DNA of 64,000 bases from Rhizobiaceae bacterium (GTDB lineage: Bacteria; Pseudomonadota; Alphaproteobacteria; Rhizobiales; Rhizobiaceae): assembly GCA_014238155.1 (NCBI GenBank), contig JABABQ010000014.1, forward strand, positions 62,001 to 126,000, read 5' to 3'. A program made the translations under genes and the position numbers. Shown in pieces: positions 8,666-18,501 of the stretch (its first letter is position 1; each line of letters starts with the position of its first letter). A model generated the notes under the pieces. The model saw only the letters and a list, made by a program, of their open reading frames with translations, was not told the DNA's origin and ran no database searches.

Positions 8666-8994
8666 CGGCGCAATCGGCAATGAAATATCCTTTGCCATGG
8701 GGGTGGCTGCAGAAAATTCATGCCCATTGAAATACCAAGTATTCCTTCAGTAGAATTTAACACAATTTCGAACCTGTCCATTGCCTTATAATTGAACCGT
8801 ACAAGCTTCTCAACATTCCTATCACCTACATTATTTAAATATGCTAGATCGCGCATAGTATTGATTTTTATCAATTTCGAGCCCAAGTGGTTGGAAAATT
8901 GGGCGCCCAATATTTGTGTTTACTAATGTCCAAGAACGGCTAACTTGTCGATGACATGTCCTGCAATCCACGGATGTGCTAACGGGAGGTATCA
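8666..8994. other. Intergenic region before second TTT operon
   Basis: About 330 bases, AT-rich in the middle. It must hold the promoter of the next operon, but I cannot name boxes with confidence. A 107-codon minus-strand frame (8587-8910) partly antisense to the exporter gene has no family resemblance and was not accepted. A clear ribosome-binding site (GGGAGG, about 8983-8988) precedes the next gene. Confidence 0.5.
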
Positions 8995-10005
8995 ATGAAA
9001 TCTGAGTTCAAAAAGTTCAATCGCCGCGAGTTCATCGCGCTCTCATCTGCTGCCGGCGCCGCCGGATTAATGACATCAATCGGTGGTGTGGCCCATGCTG
9101 CAGATTTTCCTGACAGAAAGATGCAAACCTATATTCCGACGCGGGCCGGTGGCGGGGCCGATCGAAATTTCCGCGCATTTTCCGGAGTTTGGTCCAAGCA
9201 TCTCGACATCGAATTTGAACCGGGCTTCTTCCCCGGCGCCGCCGGGCGGGTTGGTTATGAAACCTACATGGCCAAGGCAGCTGACGATTGCCACGATCTG
9301 ATCTTCGGCAATATGGGGCCTGAAGTACTGAACTGGGTGGTCAAGAAACCGACATTCGACCTCAGTGCATACCAATATATTATTCAGGTGGATGCTGATC
9401 CTGGCAGCATGTTTATCAACACCAACAGTTCGATGAAAACCATTGATGACGTCATTGCCGAAGGCAAAAAGCGGACGTTGACGGTTGCCACGAGCCGGTT
9501 GGCACATCCGGCCTCGTTGGGAATGCTGGTACTGGCCGCGAAGACCGGAATGAAAGTAAATCTCATACCGCTCTCAGGCGGCAAGAACACCCGCAACGGG
9601 GTTCTGACAGGCGAAACCGATCTGGGTGTCCTGCCTGCGACCACGGTGATGGGACGCAAGAACATCAATATCCTGGGGCTGTTTGATGAAAAAATAGTTC
9701 TGCCGGATCGGATGCCCAAAGCGATTGCCATCAATACCGAATACAATCTTGGATTACCTCCGCTGGCGGCAGGGGCGCGGGCCTTCGGCATTAAAACCGC
9801 CGCACTCGAAAAATACCCGGACCGCTATGCCAAGCTGATCGAAACCGCGAAGATGACATTTGCTGACCCGGACTATGCCGCAGCGGTCAAAAAAGCGAAG
9901 GCACCGATTGAGTTCATTGCCGAAGGTTATGCCGATCAGTGCAAGGCCTATTTTGATGACATCACCGCGGTTGGCAAAGAATATAAAGACCTGCTCACTG
10001 GCTAA
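8995..10005 (+). CDS. TTT transporter solute-binding protein with Tat signal
   Basis: A 336-residue Bug/TctC-type periplasmic binding protein. Unlike the first one in this window it has a twin-arginine signal: NRREFIAL at residues 10-17, a hydrophobic stretch, and an Ala-His-Ala cleavage site near residue 35. Mature-domain features include TYIPTRAGGGADRNFR for the first ligand loop and GAAGRVGYETYM for the second. Tat export suggests the protein folds before secretion. It begins a second, complete TTT operon; no pathway gene identifies the ligand. It is divergent enough from the classical Bug sequence that the ligand is likely unlike tricarballylate. A perfect stem-loop follows. Confidence 0.85.
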   Translation: MKSEFKKFNRREFIALSSAAGAAGLMTSIGGVAHAADFPDRKMQTYIPTRAGGGADRNFRAFSGVWSKHLDIEFEPGFFPGAAGRVGYETYMAKAADDCHDLIFGNMGPEVLNWVVKKPTFDLSAYQYIIQVDADPGSMFINTNSSMKTIDDVIAEGKKRTLTVATSRLAHPASLGMLVLAAKTGMKVNLIPLSGGKNTRNGVLTGETDLGVLPATTVMGRKNINILGLFDEKIVLPDRMPKAIAINTEYNLGLPPLAAGARAFGIKTAALEKYPDRYAKLIETAKMTFADPDYAAAVKKAKAPIEFIAEGYADQCKAYFDDITAVGKEYKDLLTG

Positions 10006-10030
10006 CTATCCCAAGACATAAGGCACAATA

Positions 10031-10068
10031 ATATCCCCCGATACCGACAGACCGGCTTCGGGGGATAT
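10031..10068 (+). promoter_or_regulatory. Stem-loop after binding-protein gene
   Basis: A perfect 11-base inverted repeat (ATATCCCCCGA at 10031-10041, complement at 10058-10068) encloses a 16-base loop that can pair further (CCG/CGG). It lies between the binding-protein gene and the small-subunit gene of the same operon and lacks a T tract. It is the same arrangement as at 2690-2721, with unrelated sequence, and probably sets relative expression or protects the upstream transcript. Confidence 0.7.
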
Positions 10069-10094
10069 CGATTGACTATTGGAAGACGAGTTTC

Positions 10095-10607
10095 GTGAGC
10101 GAACACCCACCCGACCCGCCAAAAAATGTGCTGCCGGAATTGATAATTCCCGGACTGGCACTGATATTCGCAATCTACTATCTCACCACCATTACAGAGG
10201 TGCCCTGGATTGCCCAGGCCAGTGCCGTATTGGTCAGCGGTCTGTTATTGCTGTCGATATTCGCCTTTGCGATCAGAACCGCTTACCGGCTGAATGCGGG
10301 TACAGAACTAATCAGCTGGCGTGGTCTTATACCGGATCGAATTCTTCTCCTCAAAAGAATCGTATTGCTTTGTTTGATGATCGCCTATGTCTGGTTTCTC
10401 GAAGACCTCGGATTTACGCTTTCGACTTTCTTCTTTTTGGTCCTGGCGATCATGCTCCTTTCGTCGCTGGCGAACTGGAAGAAAGCTGTCGGGATTGCCC
10501 TGGCGGCGTCGGTCATCGGGTACATTGTCTTCATCTTCGTTTTTGAAACTCGCTTTCCCAAGGGTCCGATAGAGCGCACCATCGAGGAGCTGCGCGATGG
10601 AAATTGA
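10095..10607 (+). CDS. TTT transporter small membrane subunit (TctB-like)
   Basis: A 170-residue protein with four predicted membrane segments (around residues 16-35, 42-60, 86-105 and 110-150, the last region probably two helices), the typical small-subunit plan. The start is a GTG at 10095 (MSEHPPDPPKN). Its 3' end overlaps the TctA gene by 11 bases, so the two are translated together. The sequence is poorly conserved, as usual for TctB, so the call rests on topology and position between the binding protein and TctA. Confidence 0.8.
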   Translation: MSEHPPDPPKNVLPELIIPGLALIFAIYYLTTITEVPWIAQASAVLVSGLLLLSIFAFAIRTAYRLNAGTELISWRGLIPDRILLLKRIVLLCLMIAYVWFLEDLGFTLSTFFFLVLAIMLLSSLANWKKAVGIALAASVIGYIVFIFVFETRFPKGPIERTIEELRDGN

Positions 10608-12093
10608 TCTTTCGGTTTTACCTTCGCTGTTTGTCGAGACGCTGGGCTATTGGTGGGTGATTATCCCGGCAACCGTACTTGGAATTGTCGTTGGCGCGAT
10701 TCCCGGATTTAGCGCCGCCAACACGATAATTATTTTGCTGCCACTGACCTTGTCGATGTCGGCGGAGGCCGGGATGATATTCATGGTGGCCATATATACC
10801 GCTTCGCGGCTTGGGGCAGGAATTCCCGCCATACTTGTCAACATTCCCGGCACCGCCGGAGCCGCCGCGACACCGCTTGACGGCTATCCAATGGCAACAT
10901 CCGGTCGGGGCCAGCAGGCTCTGGCAATTTCGTTTACGGCATCGGTATTTGGCGGTTTGCTCACCACCTTGATGGCCTTGATCCTTATTCCCTGGCTTTC
11001 GCAAGTAGCGTTTCACCTGCATAGCGTGGAAATGATCGTGGTGATGCTGTTCGGCATATCACTGATCGCAACCATATCTGCCGACGACACATTAAAAGGG
11101 CTGATTGCAGGACTTTTTGGCCTGATGATCGGCTATATTGGCGCCGACGTGGTGTACGAGGCGCCGCGTGGCACATTTGGATTTCTGGAACTCTATGACA
11201 AAGTCCCGCTGATTCCGGCATTAGTTGGACTGTTTGCCATATCAGAGGCCTTCGTCGTCATCGAACGCCGGGTGGTGCTGACCGAAAACGTTGACAGCAT
11301 CAAGGTCGCCGCGGGCTGGTCTGCCACGTTTGAAGGTATCCGCGAAACCCTGGCACGCTGGAAGCACGTGGTCTGGACCGGCATGCTCGGGCTGGTTGTC
11401 GGCGTCATCCCAGGTGCAGGTGCTGCCATAGCCTCATTTGTGGCCTACCAGCAATCGCGGATATTTTCAAAAACCCCGGAGCTCTACGGGACAGGCCATA
11501 TTGAAGGGCTTATCGCGCCGGAATCGGCCAATAATGGCGTGACTTCGGGGACATTGATCCCACTCCTGATCATTGGGGTACCTGGTGGAGCCACAGCGGC
11601 CATCATGGCGGTTGTGCTGGAATATCACGGGGTTCAGTTTGGGCCTGACCTGTTTGAATCCAATCCACTGGTTGGCTATGGCCCGTTTGTGGCGATGGCA
11701 ATAACCTATGTCCTGCTTGGTTTGCTGATACTTCCTTTGACCCGCTACTTTTCCAATGTCCTTGTGGTCCCAACCATCTACATTGCCCCGATCATCATTG
11801 CTTTCACCCTGGTCGGATCATTTGTGCCGCGCGCCTATGTTTTTGATATGGGCGTCGCCATTATATTCGGCATCATAGGATATATTGCCCGCAAGACCGG
11901 ATACCATGTTGCCGCCATTTTAATTGGTGTCATTTTGGGCCCTCTGCTGGAGAATTTTTTTCTGCGGGCGCTGCGCATATCCCAGGGGGACCTGACCACT
12001 CTTTTCTCATCGAATATTGGCAACGTATTGTGGGTGTTGTTGTTGGCTTCACTATTTGCCGGCCCCCTGAAAAGGAAATTGGCTGGAAGATGA
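10597..12093 (+). CDS. TTT transporter large membrane subunit (TctA-like)
   Basis: A 498-residue TctA-family permease. The two diagnostic repeats are GAIPGFSAANTIIILLPL near residue 32 and GVIPGAGAAIASFVAYQQ near residue 269, and the APESANNGVTSGTLIPLL stretch is present. GAGGAG seven bases before the ATG gives a good ribosome-binding site inside the end of the small-subunit gene. The last codon overlaps the start of the following LVIVD-repeat gene (ATGA), so that protein is expressed with the transporter. Confidence 0.9.
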   Translation: MEIDLSVLPSLFVETLGYWWVIIPATVLGIVVGAIPGFSAANTIIILLPLTLSMSAEAGMIFMVAIYTASRLGAGIPAILVNIPGTAGAAATPLDGYPMATSGRGQQALAISFTASVFGGLLTTLMALILIPWLSQVAFHLHSVEMIVVMLFGISLIATISADDTLKGLIAGLFGLMIGYIGADVVYEAPRGTFGFLELYDKVPLIPALVGLFAISEAFVVIERRVVLTENVDSIKVAAGWSATFEGIRETLARWKHVVWTGMLGLVVGVIPGAGAAIASFVAYQQSRIFSKTPELYGTGHIEGLIAPESANNGVTSGTLIPLLIIGVPGGATAAIMAVVLEYHGVQFGPDLFESNPLVGYGPFVAMAITYVLLGLLILPLTRYFSNVLVVPTIYIAPIIIAFTLVGSFVPRAYVFDMGVAIIFGIIGYIARKTGYHVAAILIGVILGPLLENFFLRALRISQGDLTTLFSSNIGNVLWVLLLASLFAGPLKRKLAGR

Positions 12094-13364
12094 CGGATGC
12101 TCGCATATCTTCCAATCTGAAACATCTGGCAGGCCTGGATATTGCTGGTGGCGGTCAAATCGTGGTTCAGGGAGACTTTGCATATATCGGTCATATGAAG
12201 CCGCCCCTTGGTACATCCGTCGTTGATGTTTCGGATCCTGAACAACCCAAAGTGATTGCAGAACTTGAAGTTGGCAGTCCCTGGTCACACACCCACAAGG
12301 TGCGGGTTTGCGGATCCCGAATGATCACCAATGTGGAACAGGATCGGCGACACTTTCTTCGCCGGGGCAAGCAAATTCCCGAGATCATCCAACAACTGCA
12401 AAATGAAGGGGTTGCGAACCCGACTACGGAGCAGATTGCTCAATCAATGGGTATAACAGTGCAAGATGTTTCAGATATGCAGACGGGTCTGGAACGTGGA
12501 TATGACGAAGGCGGATTCAAACTTTGGGATATTTCTGACCCTACCCGGCCACAATTGCTCAACTATGTGCAAACCCACGGCTTTGGTGTGCATCGTTTCG
12601 ATATGGATCAAAACCACGCCTACATATCGACAGAAATGGAGGGGTTTGTCGGCAATATCCTCGTTATCTACGATATCAGCGACCCACAGAACATTGCGGA
12701 GGTTTCCCGGTGGTGGATGCCGGGGCAGAATGTGGCTGCGGGAGAAGTTCCCACCTGGTCTGGCTACGGCAACCGCCTGCATCATGCAATGCGGGTGGGA
12801 GATGAACTATGGGCCTCGGTTTGGCATGCCGGGATACGGGTCATTGATGTTACCGACATAACCAATCCAGTCACCGTTGGCAGCCATAACTATCACCCGG
12901 CAGTGGTTGAACCGACCCATACAATATTGCCTGCCCAGAAATTGTTTGACGGCAAAAGAATAGCGCTTGTTTGTGATGAGGAACACAACCACCGGCACGG
13001 TCAGCCACATGCTGGACTTTGGGTGTTTGATGTGAGCGACCTGAACAATATAATTCCACTGTCTACCTTCCATGTCAGTGAATTGGACAGTCCGTGGTCA
13101 CGCACTCCCGGCTGCCGGTTTGGAATGCATCAGTTTCAAGAGCATATTGAAGCTGACAAAGTGTTCTGCGCCTGGTTTGCCGGAGGGTTGCGGGTTGTTG
13201 ATATTTCCGACCCGTATAAGCCGCGCGAAGATGGCTTTTTCATTCCTGCACCGAGACCCGGTGCCGCTGCACCACAGAGCAATGATGTAGATACCGACGC
13301 ACGGGGTCTTGTATATCTTCTTGACCGGGAATGTGGACTGGACATCCTCAGCTATCATGGCTGA
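12090..13364 (+). CDS. LVIVD-repeat beta-propeller protein
   Basis: A 424-residue protein built of repeats of the type VVDVSDPEQPKVI, KLWDISDPTRPQLL, VIYDISDPQNIAEV, VIDVTDITNPVTVG and VVDISDPYKPRED, the LVIVD pattern (blade strand, then D-[IV]-[ST]-[DN]-P-x-x-P), which folds as a beta-propeller. There is no signal peptide, so it is probably cytoplasmic. I chose ATG 12090, which overlaps the TctA stop (ATGA), over an in-frame ATG at 12030 inside TctA. Between the first two repeats lies a helical insert with PTTEQIAQSMGITVQDVSDM, reminiscent of a helix-turn-helix. A paralogue sits at 34338-35600. No enzymatic role is established for the family in bacteria; linkage to a transporter and to an aldo/keto reductase hints at a catabolic role. 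Confidence 0.8.
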   Translation: MTDARISSNLKHLAGLDIAGGGQIVVQGDFAYIGHMKPPLGTSVVDVSDPEQPKVIAELEVGSPWSHTHKVRVCGSRMITNVEQDRRHFLRRGKQIPEIIQQLQNEGVANPTTEQIAQSMGITVQDVSDMQTGLERGYDEGGFKLWDISDPTRPQLLNYVQTHGFGVHRFDMDQNHAYISTEMEGFVGNILVIYDISDPQNIAEVSRWWMPGQNVAAGEVPTWSGYGNRLHHAMRVGDELWASVWHAGIRVIDVTDITNPVTVGSHNYHPAVVEPTHTILPAQKLFDGKRIALVCDEEHNHRHGQPHAGLWVFDVSDLNNIIPLSTFHVSELDSPWSRTPGCRFGMHQFQEHIEADKVFCAWFAGGLRVVDISDPYKPREDGFFIPAPRPGAAAPQSNDVDTDARGLVYLLDRECGLDILSYHG

Positions 13365-13385
13365 ACTTGACGAAAGGACGGGACA

Positions 13386-14369
13386 ATGAATAAGCGCAAA
13401 CTTGGAAGTCAGGGCCTGAAGGTATCTGCCATGGGCCTTGGGTGCATGGGCATGACGCCGCTTTATGGAACACCGGATCCGGAGGAGGCAAAGCGCACCA
13501 TACATCGAGCGGTAGACGCCGGTGTCACCATGATCGATACAGCCGACGCCTATAATGGCGGTAACAACGAAATCCTGGTGGGTGAAGCTTTGAAGGGCCT
13601 TCGCGACCGCGTGTGCCTGGCGACAAAATTTGGCAATATTCGCTTCCCGGACGGAACCAGTACTGTCAGTGGCAAGCCCGAATATGTACTCCAGGCATGC
13701 GATAAATCATTGGATCGACTGGGAGTGGAGACAATTGATCTCTACTTCGTCCATCGAATTGATACGACCGTTCCCATCGAGGATACAATTGGTGCAATGG
13801 CCCGTCTCGTCGAGGCTGGAAAAGTTCGCCATATTGGACTTTCAGAGGCCGGTGAGGAAACAATTCGTCGCGCCCACGCGGTGCACCCTGTATCGGCAAT
13901 CCAGACCGAATACTCTCTCGCCACACGGGATGTCGAAAACTCTACTTTGCCGGTTTGTAACGAACTGGATATTGGATTCGTCGCCTATTCTCCGCTGAGC
14001 CGGGGATTGTTGGCGGGGGAAATTCGAAATCTTGATCAGCTGACCGAAAATGATCGTCGCCGCGCGATGCCGCGTTTTCAAGGGGATAATCTTGGTCACA
14101 ATCTTCAACTGGTAGATGCTTTGGCCACCATGGCTGACCAAAAGGGTGTTTCAACTGCTGCGCTTTGCATCGCTTGGGTTATGGCCCGAGGTGAAAATAT
14201 TGTCCCCATTCCGGGGTGTTCGCGACGCAAAACACTTGATGACGCGCTTTCCGCACTGACTGTCCAGTTTGGTGCAGATGAACTGAATCAAATTGAACAG
14301 GCATCGAATGCGAAATCTGTTTTGGGGGCACGTTATCCCGAAAAACAAATGACCCGACTTGGTAAGTAA
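13386..14369 (+). CDS. Aldo/keto reductase
   Basis: A 327-residue NADPH-dependent oxidoreductase with the aldo/keto reductase TIM barrel. The catalytic tetrad is visible as Asp51 and Tyr56 in MIDTADAYNGG, Lys81 in ATKFG, and His in FVHRID. The NSTLP and PIPGCSRRKTLDDAL segments belong to the NADP-binding end. The sequence is of the type annotated as pyridoxal/perakine-reductase-like general aldehyde reductases. AAGGAC precedes the ATG. It lies 21 bases downstream of the LVIVD gene and probably belongs to the same operon; the substrate is unknown. Confidence 0.88.
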   Translation: MNKRKLGSQGLKVSAMGLGCMGMTPLYGTPDPEEAKRTIHRAVDAGVTMIDTADAYNGGNNEILVGEALKGLRDRVCLATKFGNIRFPDGTSTVSGKPEYVLQACDKSLDRLGVETIDLYFVHRIDTTVPIEDTIGAMARLVEAGKVRHIGLSEAGEETIRRAHAVHPVSAIQTEYSLATRDVENSTLPVCNELDIGFVAYSPLSRGLLAGEIRNLDQLTENDRRRAMPRFQGDNLGHNLQLVDALATMADQKGVSTAALCIAWVMARGENIVPIPGCSRRKTLDDALSALTVQFGADELNQIEQASNAKSVLGARYPEKQMTRLGK

Positions 14370-14447
14370 CCGGGGACACAAGAAACATAGCGCCACACCA
14401 ACCGGCAATTAGGGTCAGGACCCTGATACATTCTGGAGAAACTGAAC

Positions 14448-15386
14448 ATGACGGATCTACCCCCTCAGGTCGAAATAACTGGTGTTGAGCACTGGACAAA
14501 AAAAGGCAAAGAAGTTGATCTCTTCCTTTGGGAAAAATATGCCGGACAGCCAAACAGCGATAGGGGTACGATCCTGTTCGTACATGGCTCGTCCATGGCT
14601 TCACAGCCGACTTTTGACCTGCAGGTCAAAGGTCGGCCTTACAGCTCAGTCATGGACTGGTTTGCTGCACAGGGGTTTGACTGCTGGTGTGTGGATATGG
14701 AAGGCTATGGCCGTTCAACCAAAGACCGCGACGTCATGTGCGGTATCGAAAATGGTGGGCACGACCTGGCCGCAGCCAGCGCCTATATTCAGGAGTTGCG
14801 CCAGTGCGGACCGCTCTTGGTTTATGGCATTTCTTCGGGAGCCCTTCGAGCAGCAAAATTTGCAGAGATGCACCCTGAAAGGGTTGCACGAATTGCCCTT
14901 GATGCGTTTGTGTGGACTGGAGAGGGCGCCGCCACTCTGGTTGAACGACGTAAAAAGCTACCCGAGTTTCGGGCCAGCCCGCGGCGTCCGATTGACCGGG
15001 CTTTTGTTCATTCAATTTTCAACCGCGATCATCCCGATACAGCCGATATGGACACCGTGAATGCTTTTGCAGACGCCATTACGGCACTCGACGATTCCAT
15101 GCCCAATGGAACCTATATCGACATGTGCGCAAACCTGCCGTTGATCGATCCTGAAAAAGTAACAGTGCCGACGATTATCATGCGCGGTGAATATGATGGG
15201 ATTGCCAGCCTTGAAGATTTGATCAAATTCTATGTTGCGCTGCCAAATATGGACAAGCAATTCTCCATCATGCCTGGTATTTCGCACGCAAGTTTTCAGC
15301 AAAAAAACTATCTTCTTGCCTATCATGTATTGCACAGTTTCTTCACCCAGCCAGCACCGGTTTATCTGGCTCCGGCCCATCAATAA
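14448..15386 (+). CDS. Alpha/beta hydrolase
   Basis: A 312-residue alpha/beta-hydrolase-fold enzyme. The oxyanion loop is FVHGSSM (about residues 44-50), the nucleophile Ser129 in GISSG, the acid lies in the RGEYDGIAS segment and the base His in PGISHASF near the C-terminus. No signal peptide, so it acts in the cytoplasm. It is the last gene of the block that starts with the second TTT transporter; spacing of about 80 bases leaves open whether it has its own promoter. It likely hydrolyses an ester or a C-C bond of the imported compound, which is inference. Confidence 0.82.
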   Translation: MTDLPPQVEITGVEHWTKKGKEVDLFLWEKYAGQPNSDRGTILFVHGSSMASQPTFDLQVKGRPYSSVMDWFAAQGFDCWCVDMEGYGRSTKDRDVMCGIENGGHDLAAASAYIQELRQCGPLLVYGISSGALRAAKFAEMHPERVARIALDAFVWTGEGAATLVERRKKLPEFRASPRRPIDRAFVHSIFNRDHPDTADMDTVNAFADAITALDDSMPNGTYIDMCANLPLIDPEKVTVPTIIMRGEYDGIASLEDLIKFYVALPNMDKQFSIMPGISHASFQQKNYLLAYHVLHSFFTQPAPVYLAPAHQ

Positions 15387-15545
15387 TTAGCGCAGAACAT
15401 TGCTGCCTGAGGCTCATGCGACCCGGTCACATTATCTTGAACGGCCCGACAAATTTCCGGCGTATTCCGTGGTCAGCTTCTGCTAATCTGGCTGCAGTGC
15501 CACAATGGAAGTACAATGTCGTTAATTGTACAGGGAGAAAACATC

Positions 15546-16373
15546 ATGCTTAGACTTTTCGCCACACTCATCGTAGGCGCGTTGCTTGCGACCAGCACAT
15601 TTGCTCAGGAGACGAAACGGTCGATTACCAACATCGCCGGCGATGTTTACCGGTTCCAGAACAAATTCCACTTCAACATTTTCGTTGTCACACCGCAGGG
15701 CGTGGTGGTGACCGACCCGATCAACAAGGAAGCGGCTGAATGGCTGAAGGCAGAGATCGGCAAGATTACCGATCAGCCGATCAAATATCTGATCTACAGC
15801 CACAGCCACGGTGACCACGCATCAGGCGGAGCGGTGTTCACCGATACCGCCGAAGTCGTTGCCCACAAGAATGCGCCTGAGGCAATCGACGGCGTTACGC
15901 CGAAAACCCGCTTCGACGATAATCACACGATCGAAATCGGCGGCAAGACCGTCGAACTGACATATCTGGGCAAGGGCCATGGCGACGACCTGATAGCCAT
16001 GGTGGTGCGACCGGAAAACGTCGCCTTTGCTGTCGATGCCGTATCTGTAAACAGGCTGCCGTTCAGGGATTTTCCGCGGGCCGATATCGGCGGCATTATC
16101 AACCAGATCAAGACCGTTGAGGGTTTGGACTTCGATATTCTAGCACCGGGCCATGGCGCAATGGGTGTCAAGGCTGATGCGACAGCCCACCGTGAATATG
16201 TCGAAAAGCTGATGGCGTTGGTGAAGGCAGGCTTGAAGGGAGGCAAGAGTGTGGATGATCTCGTCACCGAACTAACGCTGGACGAATATGCCGACTGGGG
16301 TTCGTTCAAGAATTTTCGTGAACCCAACATCCGCGGCATGGCCCGCTGGCTGAAGCAAAGCGGCGGGAACTAG
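15546..16373 (+). CDS. Secreted metallo-beta-lactamase-fold hydrolase
   Basis: A 275-residue protein with a 20-residue signal peptide ending at TFA and a metallo-beta-lactamase domain. The metal-binding motif is His86-Ser-His88-Gly-Asp90-His91; later ligands are His in GKGHGDD, Asp in FAVDAVS and His in LAPGHGAMG. The sequence is of the class-B-like/quinoprotein-relay (SoxH-type) group rather than a proven antibiotic lactamase. I chose ATG 15546 because AGGGAG lies nine bases upstream and it gives a clean signal peptide; an in-frame ATG at 15516 is less suitable. It acts in the periplasm, substrate unknown. Confidence 0.85.
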   Translation: MLRLFATLIVGALLATSTFAQETKRSITNIAGDVYRFQNKFHFNIFVVTPQGVVVTDPINKEAAEWLKAEIGKITDQPIKYLIYSHSHGDHASGGAVFTDTAEVVAHKNAPEAIDGVTPKTRFDDNHTIEIGGKTVELTYLGKGHGDDLIAMVVRPENVAFAVDAVSVNRLPFRDFPRADIGGIINQIKTVEGLDFDILAPGHGAMGVKADATAHREYVEKLMALVKAGLKGGKSVDDLVTELTLDEYADWGSFKNFREPNIRGMARWLKQSGGN

Positions 16374-16403
16374 GGCCTGGACCCAGGCAGCGCGATATCG
16401 TCA

Positions 16404-16428
16404 GCAGGTGCGGTACTACCGCACCTGC
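16404..16428. terminator. Hairpin between convergent genes (likely bidirectional terminator)
   Basis: A perfect 11-base inverted repeat (GCAGGTGCGGT and its complement) with a 3-base loop lies between the ends of the plus-strand metallo-hydrolase gene (16373) and the minus-strand ABC transporter gene (16609). There is no T tract on either side, so it is terminator-like by position and stability only. Confidence 0.6.
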
Positions 16429-16608
16429 GAAGTGACCCCAAATTATAGATATTGCCCGGTGTCAGCCATCGGCACCCACGGGATCAAATCGACTGATTGC
16501 ATGAGAGAGGCATTGGCCGATTGACGTGCCTGTTTTGAAATGAGGTCATTCAGAGCTGGAATTATCCAGTTTTGATCCCGCAATTGCGAGACCGATGTGC
16601 CGATCTGA

Positions 16609-18501
16609 TCAGGTGGCAAGGGCCCGGTCTTCGTCGGACAGTTCATCCGGGAGGTCGTCGAAGCTGGCATAGTTGAGCTGGTAGAGTTGGGCATAGAGGC
16701 CGCCCTGCCCGATCAGTGCATCGTGGTCACCCTGCTCAACCAGTCGCCCCTGTTGCAATACCATGATGCGGTCGGCATTGCGGATCGTGGCCAGACGATG
16801 GGCAATGACCAACCCGGTACGCCCCTCAAGCAGCCGCTGCAGCGCTTTTTGAATCTGCATTTCGGTGTAGCTGTCAATATTGGCCGTCGCCTCGTCCAGC
16901 ACCAGAATTTTAGCATCCGCAACCAGCGCACGAGCAAAGCTCAGCAACTGACGCTGTCCAAGGCTCAAATTGCTTCCGCGCTCTGCCAGCATCGTGTCGT
17001 AACCCTGAGGAAGAGCTTCGATAAATTCGTGAGCACCGACGGCTATTGCGGCTTCAATCACCGCCTCATCATCAGCCCAGTGGGACGCATAGCGGATGTT
17101 GTCGCGAACAGTTCCGGTGAACAGGTAGGGTTCTTGCAACACCATCGCAATGTGGCGCCCAAGGCTCTTTTGTGTGACGTTACGGACATCGCACCCACCG
17201 ACAAGAACCGCGCCATCCTGCACGTCATAGAAGCGATGTATCAGTGCCATCGAACTCGATTTTCCAGACCCGGTCGGTCCGACGAGCGCTACAGTCTCAC
17301 CAGAGTTCACACGAAAACTGACGTTCTTGAGCACCGGATTCTCCGAATCATATCCGAAGGTTACATTGCGGAATTCGACCGATCCATCATCGTCCTTCAC
17401 AAGCGGTTTCGCGTCCGGTGCATCTTCCACATCAACATCGACGTCCAGCACCTCGGTTAGCCGGTGACCAGATGCCATGGCCCGCTGCATCACCGAATAT
17501 TGCATTGTCAGCGAACGGATCGGATCAAAGAACCGCTGGATGTAAAACAGGAACGCCACCATCACACCGACCTCGATGCGTTCAGACACCACCATCAGAC
17601 CACCGGCCACAGCCACCACGGCCATCGCACTGCCGGTCAAGGTGTCGACGATCGGGATCATGATCTGCGCCAGTTTTGAGGCGCGCAACTGGGTGTTGAA
17701 AGTGGTGTCGACAAGCTGCCCATAAAGTTCGGCATTCAGATTGGCGCGGTCCATTGCCTGAACAGCACGCACGCCATGGATTGCTTCAGCCAGGGCACCG
17801 TTGGCAATTGAGTTGGCCTCATGGGCAGCCATGAATGCAGCACGGGCCCCGGTCAGCCACAGGATACGAACCCCCAACAATACGGGAATGACCATCAAGA
17901 CCATCAACGCCAATTGCCAGTCGAGCCAAAGCATGACGGCGACAATCCCGAACAACAGCAGCACATCCCCGATGGCCAGCACCGAAGTTTCGAGAAATTC
18001 CTGCATAGAGTTCACGTCGCCTTGCAAGCGCGACATCAGTCGACCGACCTCGGTCTTGTCCATGAATGACAGTGATACCCGCTGCAAGTGACCAAACATG
18101 GCACGCCGAATGTCAAACAGAACGTCCTCGGCCATGCGGCCGGTCACTATCTCCTGCACACGCGAGGCGACATAATTTACCGCGACGACGAGGCCAAAGA
18201 TTGCCACGATTCCAAGCAGAACGGAGGGTGGGGCATCAGGTGCCATACCACTGTCGATCGCATAGCTGATCAACAGTGGGATTGTCAGCTGTGAGCCGGT
18301 AAATGTCACCACAGCGGCAACGGAAATCGAAACCTGGCGTCTGTAGGGGCGGACAAACTCCCAGATCCGCCTGGTGACTTTGCCGTCGAAAACCCGTCCA
18401 AAAATCTCTTCTTCGATGCGATCTGATCCGACAACAGCGCGCATGCGCGGGCGTTCATCTTCGTGCGGATCGCGCGGCTCTCCGGTTCTGGCCTGGCTCA
18501 T
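16609..18501 (-). CDS. ABC exporter half-transporter (canonical Walker B subunit)
   Basis: A 630-residue fused membrane-plus-ATPase protein of the MsbA/LmrCD-like exporter class. Six membrane helices occupy roughly residues 50-320. In the nucleotide-binding domain Walker A is GPTGSGKS, Walker B is ILVLDEATANID with the catalytic Glu, and the switch His is in IAHRLATI. The signature motif is degenerate: LSLGQ instead of LSGGQ. The partner gene immediately upstream has the opposite defect, so the two form an asymmetric heterodimer. The ATG overlaps the partner's stop by four bases. The substrate (drug, lipid or peptide) cannot be told. Confidence 0.9.
   Translation of the reverse strand: MSQARTGEPRDPHEDERPRMRAVVGSDRIEEEIFGRVFDGKVTRRIWEFVRPYRRQVSISVAAVVTFTGSQLTIPLLISYAIDSGMAPDAPPSVLLGIVAIFGLVVAVNYVASRVQEIVTGRMAEDVLFDIRRAMFGHLQRVSLSFMDKTEVGRLMSRLQGDVNSMQEFLETSVLAIGDVLLLFGIVAVMLWLDWQLALMVLMVIPVLLGVRILWLTGARAAFMAAHEANSIANGALAEAIHGVRAVQAMDRANLNAELYGQLVDTTFNTQLRASKLAQIMIPIVDTLTGSAMAVVAVAGGLMVVSERIEVGVMVAFLFYIQRFFDPIRSLTMQYSVMQRAMASGHRLTEVLDVDVDVEDAPDAKPLVKDDDGSVEFRNVTFGYDSENPVLKNVSFRVNSGETVALVGPTGSGKSSSMALIHRFYDVQDGAVLVGGCDVRNVTQKSLGRHIAMVLQEPYLFTGTVRDNIRYASHWADDEAVIEAAIAVGAHEFIEALPQGYDTMLAERGSNLSLGQRQLLSFARALVADAKILVLDEATANIDSYTEMQIQKALQRLLEGRTGLVIAHRLATIRNADRIMVLQQGRLVEQGDHDALIGQGGLYAQLYQLNYASFDDLPDELSDEDRALAT

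Noticed and set aside
8587-8910. 107-codon minus-strand frame covering the gap after the TauE-like gene
   Set aside because: Partly antisense to the exporter and without recognisable domains or a good ribosome-binding site. The AT-rich gap alone could explain it.
16443-16694. 83-codon minus-strand frame overlapping the end of the ABC exporter gene
   Set aside because: Most of its N-terminal part is an out-of-frame reading of the exporter, and the remainder matches no family I recognise.
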